A DNA stretch of 64,000 nucleotides from an uncultured Ectothiorhodospiraceae bacterium (GTDB lineage: Bacteria > Pseudomonadota > Gammaproteobacteria > UBA9214). Under the pieces are notes generated by a model. That model was given only the letters and a program-made list of their open reading frames with translations. It ran no database searches and had not been told where the DNA came from. The stretch's first letter is position 1, and every line of letters starts with the position of its first letter. Shown here one piece after another: positions 8,810 to 16,459 of the stretch. The stretch spans positions 64,487 to 128,486 of the forward strand of contig CAMYMI010000013.1 of assembly GCA_947259415.1 (NCBI GenBank), read 5' to 3'. Both the position numbers and the translations under genes were made by a program.

Positions 8810-9628
8810 TCAGATCGTATCAGATACCACCAGATAGCCACGGTAGTTGTCACCGTCTTTAGTGTGCATGGCCTGGTATAACTGTTCCACCGGCACCCAG
8901 TACCAGGGGTTCTTGTAGCCCGCTACATCCAGTATCAACACGGAATCCGTTGCATCATGATAGGCGGCCACGGGTGAGATATGCCCCTTGGTCGGTGCGC
9001 CATAGGCATTCCCGTTAAAATTGACCAGTACATAGTGGTCATTGTCCTGCATGGCCTGTTTCACGACAGCCCGGAACTTGGCCACACCCTCAGGCAGCAA
9101 GGCGTCAGCGTAATGCATGCTGACATTGATATCGTAGGTCTCCAGAACCCCTTTTAGATCGAGCAGAGTCAGGCCCGGATCGATTCTGGAATTTTCATTA
9201 TCAGTGTTCTTAAGCTCTATAACTGCCCGCGGTTTGACCTTTTCGGTGGCTTCATTAAGAAAGGTTAGCTGTGAATACGCAGGGTAGGTGATGTTGCCAC
9301 CACCCAGTGCCTCCGGTCGGGTCACTTCAAGATTCTGCTGGCTGGGAGCCATGCCTTTGGTGAGGCGCATGGAATTCAGCACAATGACGGAACTGGCCAC
9401 ACCGCAGTACAGCGGATTGACCTGTGGCTGAAAGTGGGTCGCAAGCTGCACGTAATCGTTCTTGTACCGTGACTGCATCAGGCGCTGCTGGCCATCCGGC
9501 GTACCCCATTCCACTATAACCACTTTACCCGAGCCGATGGGCTCATAGCGGCCATACTGTGGTGCTGCCTCATTGGATAAAACCTGTGCAGTGGCAAGCA
9601 ACAGAAACGATAACAAGACTCGCTGCAT
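8810..9628 (-). CDS. Exported phytochelatin-synthase-like protein
   Basis: A 272-residue protein. The ATG at 9628 is preceded by AAAGGGA and starts a signal peptide (MQRVLLSFLLLATAQVLS). The longer frame to 9742 lacks support. The papain-like triad of phytochelatin synthases is visible: Cys75 in NPLYCGVASSVIVLNS, His216 in KGHISPVAAYH and Asp234 in LILDVAGYK. Bacterial members are single-domain and mainly hydrolyse glutathione or its S-conjugates to gamma-glutamylcysteine, rather than making long phytochelatins. Periplasmic location is inferred from the signal. The neighbouring CHAP amidase also resembles an enzyme acting on glutathione derivatives, which may reflect a joint role in thiol or metal handling. 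Confidence 0.88.
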   Translation of the reverse strand: MQRVLLSFLLLATAQVLSNEAAPQYGRYEPIGSGKVVIVEWGTPDGQQRLMQSRYKNDYVQLATHFQPQVNPLYCGVASSVIVLNSMRLTKGMAPSQQNLEVTRPEALGGGNITYPAYSQLTFLNEATEKVKPRAVIELKNTDNENSRIDPGLTLLDLKGVLETYDINVSMHYADALLPEGVAKFRAVVKQAMQDNDHYVLVNFNGNAYGAPTKGHISPVAAYHDATDSVLILDVAGYKNPWYWVPVEQLYQAMHTKDGDNYRGYLVVSDTI

Positions 9629-9944
9629 TAATACGTCCCTTTCGGAGTAAACAGGAAGAATAAATGCTTTTTGTTCATTATGTCCATGCTCACTTTGACA
9701 ACCGTTCGACCTGGAACTGTGGAAAAAGTCGGGTACGAGCACAATTTCTCAAATATTAGAGAAAACTGTGCTCTGACCCCAGTTTATATTGGTGGCATAT
9801 ATAGAGATACGTGGGTTATGATTCTTGTCCGCAATAAATATTAATGCCGATTCTGGAAGGTCGTATACCGGCTATCGAGGTCGTTAAATCGTCAGGGCAG
9901 AGCGATCTGGCGGCACATGATACTCATGGCATAGGAGCAATCCG
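9629..9944. other. Intergenic region before the MBL-GAF gene
   Basis: It contains the divergent 5' regions of the phytochelatin-synthase-like and MBL genes. TCTGACCCC at about 9772-9780 equals one arm of the inverted repeat at 11783-11837, but I find no partner arm here. No gene is visible. Confidence 0.4.
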
Positions 9945-11777
9945 ATGCAAATCCGCTTCTGGGGCACGCGCGGTTCCCTCGCTACACCCGGTCCTAGCAC
10001 GCTCCGCTACGGGGGCAATACTTCCTGTGTCGAAGCGCGTTCGGACGCTGGCACAATTGTCATGTTCGATTGCGGTACCGGCGCGCATGGACTCGGCAGG
10101 GCCCTGATGCAGGAACATGACGGACCGCTATCTGGTCATGTCCTGATCAGCCACACCCACTGGGACCACATCCAGGGGATACCGTTCTTTCAGCCTTTTT
10201 TCGCCTCCGAGAATGAATGGCATATCTACGGTCCCCGCGGGCTCGGTTCATCCCTGCGCGAGACTCTGGCGGGGCAGATGCAGTACACCTATTTTCCGAT
10301 CACGCTGGATCAGCTCGCAGCGAAGATTCATTTTCACGATCTCGTTGAGGGCAGTTTCAGGATAGACGACGTTATCGTCACCACCCAATACCTGCACCAT
10401 CCCGCACTCACGCTCGGCTACCGTATTGAAGCTAACGGAGTTCGGGTGGTTTATGCCTCGGACCACGAACCCCATTTACCGCGTCTTGCCGAACAGGGAT
10501 ATCAACCCACGGGTGGCGAGGATGACCGTCATGCCCGGTTTATAGCCGATGCTGATTTACTCATTCACGACGCACAGTACACTGCGGAGGAGTATCCGGC
10601 GAAGCAGGGTTGGGGCCACAGTACTGTGGAGTACGTCGTGGACACGGCACTGGCGGCCGGGGTACGCAGGGTAGCATTGTTCCACCACGATCCGTTGCGT
10701 GACGACAAGGCCGTCGATGACCTCGTGCAGCACGCTCGAGATCGCATCACCAGAACGGGCGTCCAATTAGAGGTTCTGGCCGCGGCCGAAGGGCACACCC
10801 TGGAACTCGAAGCCGCCGGTACAGCCCATCCGTCAAGCGCTGCCCAGGATGTTTTGGGAGTATCGACCAAACAACCGGCCCTGAAAGATCAATCCGTTTT
10901 GATCTCTGTGACCGATCCAGCATCGGCCATTGCACTCTCCGACGCGGTCCGGGATGACAAGCTGACCCTGCATGTTGCCGATAATGCTGACTCGGCACTG
11001 CGGATGGTGGCCTCCAGGCAACCGTCCCTGGTGGTGTTGGAACGCGAACTCGAGGGTGGCAACGCCCTTGAGGTCTGTCGGGCGATTCGCCGCGAGGGCG
11101 GTGCCTACGCAAAGGACGTCCCCATCGTGGTCGTTGCAGACAATGAGGAGGCTGTTGACCGGCGTGTAGCCGCGGAGGCCGGCGTGACGGATGTGTTGAT
11201 CAGACCCTTTACCAGCACCTACGCGCGCACCCGGGTGAGGGCATGGCTGCTGCGGCAGGCCAGTCGCTGGGAGCGGGCACCGTTGCCTGCTGACGAGGAT
11301 TCCCGGGTACACGCGTTACGCGAGCTTTGCATCCTGGATTCCGCGCCCGAAGAACGCTTCGACCGCTATACCCGGCTCGCGTCCACGCTATTCGATGTCC
11401 CGATCGCACTCGTGAGTCTGGTCGACAGCGAGCGCCAATGGTTCAAGTCGCGACAAGGTCTGGACGCCACAGAGACACCCCGAGAAATGGCCTTTTGTGC
11501 ACATGCGATCCTGCAGGACTCGGTCTTTCTGGTCAGTGATGCAATACAGGATTCACGCTTCGCGGACAATCCACTGGTGACCAGCGAGCCGCACGTGCGA
11601 TTCTATGCGGGAGTTCCCCTCGCACTCGCGGACGGGAGCCGGGTCGGCACCCTGTGTCTCATTGATCACCGCCCGCGGGAACTCGATGAGGCGAAACTCG
11701 CGCTGCTGCGTGATCTTGGAAAGATGGTCGAGAAAGAGTTTGACGATACTCCGACCGCAGTCAGTCAGCCTGATTAA
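9945..11777 (+). CDS. Metallo-beta-lactamase-fold hydrolase fused to receiver-like and GAF domains
   Basis: A 610-residue fusion. Residues 1-275 are an MBL-fold hydrolase with the metal motif HTHWDHIQG (about 70-78), later HHP and SDHE histidine/aspartate ligands, and the WGTRGS start typical of phosphodiesterase-type members. Residues about 305-430 have the receiver fold (AIRREGG, PIVVVADN, DVLIRPF), but the phosphate-accepting aspartate position reads VVLERE, so phosphorylation may be lost or mimicked by Glu. From about 450 (ELCILDSAPEERFDRYTRLA) to the end is a GAF domain of the type that starts many sensor proteins (FCAHAILQD, GTLCLIDHRPR). AGGAG lies before the ATG. The architecture suggests ligand-controlled hydrolysis; substrate unknown. 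Confidence 0.9.
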   Translation: MQIRFWGTRGSLATPGPSTLRYGGNTSCVEARSDAGTIVMFDCGTGAHGLGRALMQEHDGPLSGHVLISHTHWDHIQGIPFFQPFFASENEWHIYGPRGLGSSLRETLAGQMQYTYFPITLDQLAAKIHFHDLVEGSFRIDDVIVTTQYLHHPALTLGYRIEANGVRVVYASDHEPHLPRLAEQGYQPTGGEDDRHARFIADADLLIHDAQYTAEEYPAKQGWGHSTVEYVVDTALAAGVRRVALFHHDPLRDDKAVDDLVQHARDRITRTGVQLEVLAAAEGHTLELEAAGTAHPSSAAQDVLGVSTKQPALKDQSVLISVTDPASAIALSDAVRDDKLTLHVADNADSALRMVASRQPSLVVLERELEGGNALEVCRAIRREGGAYAKDVPIVVVADNEEAVDRRVAAEAGVTDVLIRPFTSTYARTRVRAWLLRQASRWERAPLPADEDSRVHALRELCILDSAPEERFDRYTRLASTLFDVPIALVSLVDSERQWFKSRQGLDATETPREMAFCAHAILQDSVFLVSDAIQDSRFADNPLVTSEPHVRFYAGVPLALADGSRVGTLCLIDHRPRELDEAKLALLRDLGKMVEKEFDDTPTAVSQPD

Positions 11778-11782
11778 TCAAT

Positions 11783-11837
11783 AGGGTCAGACTCGATTGA
11801 TACGTCTAATTTACTGCTAATCAATCGAATCTGACCC
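11783..11837. repeat. 18-19 bp inverted repeat between convergent genes
   Basis: GGGTCAGACTCGATTGAT (11783-11800) pairs with ATCAATCGAATCTGACCC (from 11819) with one mismatch, around an 18-nt loop. It lies between two convergent stop codons. It could be a bidirectional terminator without a T tract or a REP-like repeat. The motif TCTGACCCC also occurs alone at about 9772. Confidence 0.7.
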
Positions 11838-11855
11838 CATTGATTTATGCATTGG

Positions 11856-12815
11856 TCAACGGGAAAGTTCACGCAAGCGCAGCATTCTTTTTTCACGACT
11901 TTCCGCCAGTTCGCGTTGAGTGGCGACCTCTTGTTCTGATAAACGCTTGAAGGTCTGCAGGAACTCCTGGTATTTATCGGTTTCGGTATCCGTCTCGAAC
12001 AAAACTCGTCTGTCGGTTACTTCGTAGCGGGCCCGGTTCAGAAAATCGAGGAATGCGATACCCTGCTGCGATACCTCGATCACGATGTCGAAATATTTTT
12101 CAGACAATGCCCCGTCGATTTCATAGGTGCCGTAAAATTCCTGCATAGCCTGCAGGATTTCATCCTGTGGCAGATCGAGTTGCTCAATCTCAGCCTTCAT
12201 TTGCGAGAGCATCTCCTTGCGCCTCTCTTTGTGCTCCTGAAACAGCTGTCCGTAGTCCTCGAGTTGATCCGCGGCCGCGGGGAAACGTAATTTGTCAACA
12301 AGGAAATCAGGATCGAACAGTGGTGGAATTGAAACCGTGGTAACCTTCCTGGCCAACTCTGTATCGAGTTGCTGGGTTTCCCGTGCAAAGCGAGTCTGCA
12401 ATGTCAAAATCGCGGAAGGCGTGTCCGACTCATCCTCAGCATGTCGCTGTTGCCGCAGCTTGTTCTCCAACTCCCAATCCATAGTAGGATCAGATAACTG
12501 CCCGCCCGCCGTCAGGTGTGCCTTTTCGGCCTGCCGCACCTTGATATTCTGATAGTTGCCGTAAAAATTAACGGCCGCTACCAGCACCCAGATACCCCAC
12601 ATGGCGGGTGTCAGATTCGGCATATCCTTGCCCGTGTAAACCCGGTAGATTCCCCCCAGTACCAACGTAAGGACGCCGGTGAAGACCACTACCGGTACCA
12701 CGATACCCAGCAGGTATCCGACCAGGAAGGGTAGGGTGAGCGGGCCGTCTTCCAGCATGGCGGTTGCTATTGCTAGCATTAAGCTGGCGACGATAAGGGG
12801 TACGATGTGCTTCAT
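11856..12815 (-). CDS. Membrane protein with cytoplasmic or periplasmic coiled coil, function unknown
   Basis: A 319-residue protein, not recognised. The first 105 residues hold three hydrophobic segments (IVPLIVASLMLAIATAML, LVGYLLGIVVPVVVFTGVL, AMWGIWVLVAAVNFYGNY). The remainder is polar, rich in Glu, Gln and Arg, with long helical stretches (LFQEHKERRKEMLSQMKAEI; LAESREKRMLRLREL) that look like coiled coil. The ATG at 12815 is used; the frame opens 2 codons earlier with TTG. It converges with the MBL-GAF gene. No enzymatic motif is visible. A scaffold or sensor role is possible but unsupported. Confidence 0.7.
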   Translation of the reverse strand: MKHIVPLIVASLMLAIATAMLEDGPLTLPFLVGYLLGIVVPVVVFTGVLTLVLGGIYRVYTGKDMPNLTPAMWGIWVLVAAVNFYGNYQNIKVRQAEKAHLTAGGQLSDPTMDWELENKLRQQRHAEDESDTPSAILTLQTRFARETQQLDTELARKVTTVSIPPLFDPDFLVDKLRFPAAADQLEDYGQLFQEHKERRKEMLSQMKAEIEQLDLPQDEILQAMQEFYGTYEIDGALSEKYFDIVIEVSQQGIAFLDFLNRARYEVTDRRVLFETDTETDKYQEFLQTFKRLSEQEVATQRELAESREKRMLRLRELSR

Positions 12816-13319
12816 CTGCAATCCGATCAGTGATTATTAGGTCACCACACCCGCACTCAACAACATGCACGTGTCCGGTGTCAAGTAGGCAACCGGTTGC
12901 CCCCTCAATGACGACCAATTCTTATATAACGAACTGATTGCGGACAGCACCCGTCACTGTCATACCGTCGTATCTACCAATACATAGTCCGGTACACCTT
13001 CGAAAACTGCTGAGGCCTTCCCGGATGGCAACGTCCTCCAGCGCTATCCCGCCGCTGTCCTCAATATAGGAACGCCGGCCGGACTGCCACAAAACACCCT
13101 GGAAAATTGCCGGTGAAAAATCCTGGAGACAACACCCGAGTGGATGCCCCTCTAGACCCCGTCAGCCATGCATAACAAAGGGATTAAAGCCTTGTGCCAG
13201 GTGGTCGATAGAGTCAGCATCTATTTATATAATTCTTCTCTAAATTAGAAAAGTCTGTTATACTAATAAATATAGGCTGCAAGACGACTTAATGTACCAA
13301 CGGAAATGAGGAAATCGCC
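12816..13319. other. Intergenic region with no gene seen
   Basis: About 500 bp between divergent genes. No convincing ORF, RNA gene or repeat is visible. The AT-rich end (13205-13290) carries the candidate promoter listed separately. Confidence 0.5.
13205..13233 (+). promoter_or_regulatory. Candidate promoter for the Cys-rich orphan gene
   Basis: TCGATA (13205-13210), a 4/6 match to the -35 box, is followed after 17 bp by a perfect TATAAT (13228-13233). A second -10-like TATACT lies at 13259-13264 inside an AT-rich stretch containing TTCTCTAAATTAGAA. This is the strongest promoter-like sequence in the gap. Confidence 0.45.
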
Positions 13320-13721
13320 ATGAAAACAGATACATACACCTCGGACCGGCAGGATGAAACGAATCGGTCATTTGTGGTGCCCGTAAACAATGGAGCCGGG
13401 AAATGCTCGGATCCCAAGTGTTCCTGCGGTAACGCGGCCATTCCGAAGGGTACCGGGTACCTGCATATTAGCCAGAAAGTGGTGGATTACAGGCAGGATT
13501 GTCCAACCCCCAGAGACCTGATTTACAAGCTCAACAAGAGGCAGGCAGAGCTGGGGTGTTTCGAGACGGTTGAGCTGGACCGTAGCGCTGTCTTCCCGCA
13601 ATTGCTGTGTAAGGAAGCAGCTATCCGGCATCAGCTAAATCTGGAAGTCGCCGCGGAAGATGCGGCCAACTGGTGGAATACCGGCGAGGTGCCGTTGCGG
13701 TCGACGCCGACGGCGTTTTAA
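13320..13721 (+). CDS. Small Cys-containing protein of unknown function
   Basis: A 133-residue soluble protein with GAGG 9 bp before the ATG and a strong terminator 90 bp after the stop, so it is a real single-gene unit. I do not recognise the family. Residues about 28-60 hold a compact possible metal site: CSDPKCSCGNAAIPKGTGYL, then a fourth cysteine in YRQDCPTP. Spacing C-x4-C-x-C is reminiscent of small zinc-binding or metallothionein-like modules, but that is only a resemblance. The C-terminal half is acidic and helical, with two further cysteines (ELGCFETVEL, QLLCKEAA) and an odd tail (ANWWNTGEVPLRSTPTAF). No signal peptide or membrane segment. Confidence 0.75.
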   Translation: MKTDTYTSDRQDETNRSFVVPVNNGAGKCSDPKCSCGNAAIPKGTGYLHISQKVVDYRQDCPTPRDLIYKLNKRQAELGCFETVELDRSAVFPQLLCKEAAIRHQLNLEVAAEDAANWWNTGEVPLRSTPTAF

Positions 13722-13810
13722 ACGTTGTTTTGTAGTTGACCACCCAGGTGGAGCCATTCACCGGGGCTGATACCGACTCTCGAACGGCCTGATTATTGGC
13801 AGCTTCTCAT

Positions 13811-13840
13811 AACCTGCCCTCCGTCTGAGGGCAGGTTTTT
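13811..13840 (+). terminator. Rho-independent terminator
   Basis: An 11-bp perfect stem AACCTGCCCTC (13811-13821) / GAGGGCAGGTT (13827-13837) with a 5-nt loop and a T tract. It ends the transcript of the Cys-containing orphan gene. Confidence 0.9.
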
Positions 13841-14143
13841 CTACACCCGTTTCAAACTCTCTGCAAAGACGTTACTGCAGCCGATTCTTTTATGGTTCGT
13901 GTCGCGGATGCTATCATCCACCCCGAGCATAGTCTCAATCAACTAACTCATGCTGTATCCTTGATGACCTGCAACCATGCGGGTCATCACCAGCATAGAA
14001 AAGCCGGTGGCTGTCGAGAAGTTATCGCGTACCAGCTGGAAACCACTCCGCAAAACGATCAACGGGTTACAGGTTGCTTCATCGCTGCGCTCCTCGCAAA
14101 GACAAATTAATCAGACCTTCCCTAACATAATCAGGAGACCATC
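13841..14143. other. Intergenic region with no gene seen
   Basis: About 300 bp before the haem lipoprotein gene. A hairpin GATGACCTGC / GCGGGTCATC (about 13962-13987, with one G-T pair) is present without a T tract. No coding region is convincing. Confidence 0.4.
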
Positions 14144-14707
14144 GTGAATAAGATTGTCCTATCAATTATTGGCCTGGGCCTCATCGCCGGATGTACTGTG
14201 GCCGATGACCTCGAGCAACGCACTACCGAGAGCGCCGCCGTCGCCAAGGAATTTATGATGACCTTGAAAGGCGAACTACAGACTGCGATGCAGGAGGGTG
14301 GACCGGTCAATGCCATCCAGGTCTGCAACACGCGGGCACCGTCGATCGCGGCCGATTTCTCGGAAAAGAAAGGCTGGACGGTCGCACGCACCAGTCTCAA
14401 GTACCGCAATCCAGACAATGCACCGGATGCATGGGAACGCCAGGTACTGGAACAGTTTGAGGAGCGCAAGGCCAAAGGCGAGGATCCGAAACAGCTGTCC
14501 TATACCGAGGTGATCGAGAACGGTGGGGTGAAAAGCTACCGTTTCATGAAAGCCATTCCCACCGGCGCTGTCTGCCTCGCCTGCCACGGTGAGAAAATCG
14601 ATGCTACCGTGGAGTCCAAGATCCAGGAACTCTATCCTGAAGACCAGGCACGCGGTTACAGTGAGGGCGATATTCGCGGCGCCTTTACCATCACGCAACC
14701 CATGTGA
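14144..14707 (+). CDS. DUF3365-type single-haem lipoprotein
   Basis: A 187-residue protein with a lipobox (LGLIAGC, Cys18 region), so it is likely anchored in a membrane and faces the periplasm. It has the DUF3365 (Tll0287-like) pattern: an N-terminal helix with AAVAKEF and LKGELQTAMQEGGPVNAIQVC, a middle TSLKYRNPDNAPDAWE segment, and one c-type haem site CLACHG near residue 143. Such domains bind haem as sensors or small electron carriers. Here the domain stands alone with no signalling domain. AGGAG precedes the start, and a strong terminator follows 36 bp after the stop, so it is transcribed singly. Confidence 0.85.
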   Translation: MNKIVLSIIGLGLIAGCTVADDLEQRTTESAAVAKEFMMTLKGELQTAMQEGGPVNAIQVCNTRAPSIAADFSEKKGWTVARTSLKYRNPDNAPDAWERQVLEQFEERKAKGEDPKQLSYTEVIENGGVKSYRFMKAIPTGAVCLACHGEKIDATVESKIQELYPEDQARGYSEGDIRGAFTITQPM

Positions 14708-14742
14708 GACCCGGCCCGCGCAGGGCAGGCAACATCGATCAT

Positions 14743-14767
14743 AGCCCGGCTTTGCCGGGCTTTTTTT
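14743..14767 (+). terminator. Rho-independent terminator
   Basis: Stem AGCCCGG (14743-14749) / CCGGGCT (14755-14761) followed by a run of T residues. It terminates the DUF3365 gene. Confidence 0.9.
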
Positions 14768-15346
14768 ATGCCGCATCACTGCTGACCCATAAAAATTAAT
14801 AAAACAGCAAATAACTGAACACTAATGAACTCACTATCACTGCTGTCGCCATGGCATCCAGGCGCGTTTTCCTTAACAGCGCTGGAACCCAGCGTTGTTC
14901 AACATCCTAGCTACTGAAAAAATGGTGTTGAAAAAATTTGTCCGCTCATTGACTCAGGATGGGATTTCATTATGTTGCCACCCCACGGTGTTGTTTTTGT
15001 AAGGGTATGTATAGGGGATATTAAGAAATCAGAAAATAACTATTAGCTTAAGTATCTTGTTTGAACTGAATTAGTAAACCAGTTATTTTAAATGCCCCTG
15101 TTGATTGTAGTGGATAACTCGCGTACTAATACACTGGGGCATCAAAGAGGTAACCTTGGCTGTAACCTTCCTTAGTAATAAGTTCTGCAGGTAGATAGTA
15201 GCCGATAAGTCACGTAACAAATCTGTAATAAAGTTGGAATGGACTGGTCTCACGGACCGTCATTATCTTAAGAACCAAGCTGTCGTGTGAATAAAGACTC
15301 ACGGGCTGTGAGCGTGAAAAATCAATATTTTCGGAGGAGATGAAAA
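14768..15346. other. Long AT-richer intergenic region with no gene seen
   Basis: About 580 bp. A lone CACTGCTGTCG at about 14837 resembles the MITE terminus but has no partner. Near the rhodanese gene, GACTCACGGG and CTGTGAGCGTG could form a small hairpin, and GGAGGAG is a strong ribosome site. A long leader for the rhodanese mRNA is possible. Confidence 0.4.
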
Positions 15347-16354
15347 ATGAAAAGGTCAATAACGTATGTCGTGCGCGGCATCGTACTCGCATTGTTCGTC
15401 CTGAGTGGAAGCGCGGTAGCGGGGTGGGCAAACCCCGAGCTTATCGTCAGTGCCGATGAACTCAAGGATGGTATGGAAAATAAAGGTTGGGTAGCGGTCG
15501 ATTGCCGAAGCCTGAAGGACTATGCCGCAGGTCACATCCCGGGGGCGATCAGTTTCGGGAAACGCTGCAAGAAGGCGCTCCGGGACGCCACCTCTCGGGT
15601 CTTCCGTGATGTCTCGAAATACGAAAAGCTGTTCAGCAAGGTGGGTATCGGCAATGACACCCATGTGGTCTTCTACTACGACGGTCTGAAGACGATGAAC
15701 GATGCCGCCGTGGGCTTCTGGGTCATGGAGTACCTCGGCCATGACAAAGCCCATTTCCTCAACGGCGGCGTCGACGCCTGGCGCAAGGCCGGTAACCGGC
15801 TGGACAACAAGCCGGTTAAGTTGAAAGAGGCCACCTTCAAGGCCAATGTCAGGCCGTCCGCTTACAGCAGCACGGACGAGGTTATTGAGATTGCCAACGG
15901 CCAAGCGTCGGGCACGCAGCTCCTCGACTCGAGAACCAAGAAGGAGCACGTGGGCAAGGATATCCGGGCGGTGCGGGGTGGCCATATTCCTAACACGACC
16001 CTTCAGGTCTCGCACAAGGACACGCTGCTCAAGGAGAAAGACAAAAAGACCGGCAAGATGAAGCCCGTCGCCTACCTCGATGCGGATGCCGCCGAGAAGG
16101 CATTCGCGCCACTGGACAAGAACAAGCGTGTCGTGGCCCATTGTCAGACGGGTACCCGCTCCACCATGACCTACCTGCAGTTGCGGGCCCTCGGGTTCAA
16201 GGAGCCAGCCAACTGGGATGACTCCTGGCGCGTGTACGGATCCATGATGGATACTCCGATCGAGGATGAGCAGTGGTACAACTTCGCCGGCGTGAACAAG
16301 AAGATCAAGAAGCTGGAGAAAAAGGTAAAGGCGCTTGAGAAGGCCAAGAAATAG
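15347..16354 (+). CDS. Exported tandem-rhodanese sulfurtransferase
   Basis: A 335-residue protein with a signal peptide (VLALFVLSGSAVA) and an excellent GGAGGAG site. Two rhodanese domains follow. The N-terminal one (about 30-160) has the fold, but its active loop reads FYYDGLKTMND with no cysteine, so it is inactive. The C-terminal one (about 170-310) has HCQTGTRST with the catalytic cysteine. The last 25 residues are a lysine-rich coiled coil (KIKKLEKKVKALEKAKK), unusual for a sulfurtransferase and likely a protein contact. A periplasmic role moving sulfane sulfur, for example from thiosulfate, fits the YeeE-type transporter and TusA-like protein downstream. A long hairpin separates it from the next gene. 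Confidence 0.9.
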   Translation: MKRSITYVVRGIVLALFVLSGSAVAGWANPELIVSADELKDGMENKGWVAVDCRSLKDYAAGHIPGAISFGKRCKKALRDATSRVFRDVSKYEKLFSKVGIGNDTHVVFYYDGLKTMNDAAVGFWVMEYLGHDKAHFLNGGVDAWRKAGNRLDNKPVKLKEATFKANVRPSAYSSTDEVIEIANGQASGTQLLDSRTKKEHVGKDIRAVRGGHIPNTTLQVSHKDTLLKEKDKKTGKMKPVAYLDADAAEKAFAPLDKNKRVVAHCQTGTRSTMTYLQLRALGFKEPANWDDSWRVYGSMMDTPIEDEQWYNFAGVNKKIKKLEKKVKALEKAKK

Positions 16355-16388
16355 CAGGCGTTCACCCGGGTTTACTGGAATCGGTCCG

Positions 16389-16422
16389 CGGCCAGGCGGG
16401 ATAGAATTGTCCCGCCTGGCCG
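16389..16422 (+). terminator. Strong hairpin, probable terminator or attenuator
   Basis: A perfect 13-bp stem CGGCCAGGCGGGA / TCCCGCCTGGCCG with an 8-nt loop follows the rhodanese stop. Only two T residues follow, so it may be a partial terminator or an mRNA-stabilising structure. Confidence 0.55.
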
Positions 16423-16459
16423 TTGCCGATCCGGCTTGCTAGCTGTTCGTGGTTAGATT

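Noticed and set aside
14834-14848. CACTGCTGTCG resembling the MITE end
   Set aside because: Only the first ten bases match, with no second end or flanking repeat nearby.
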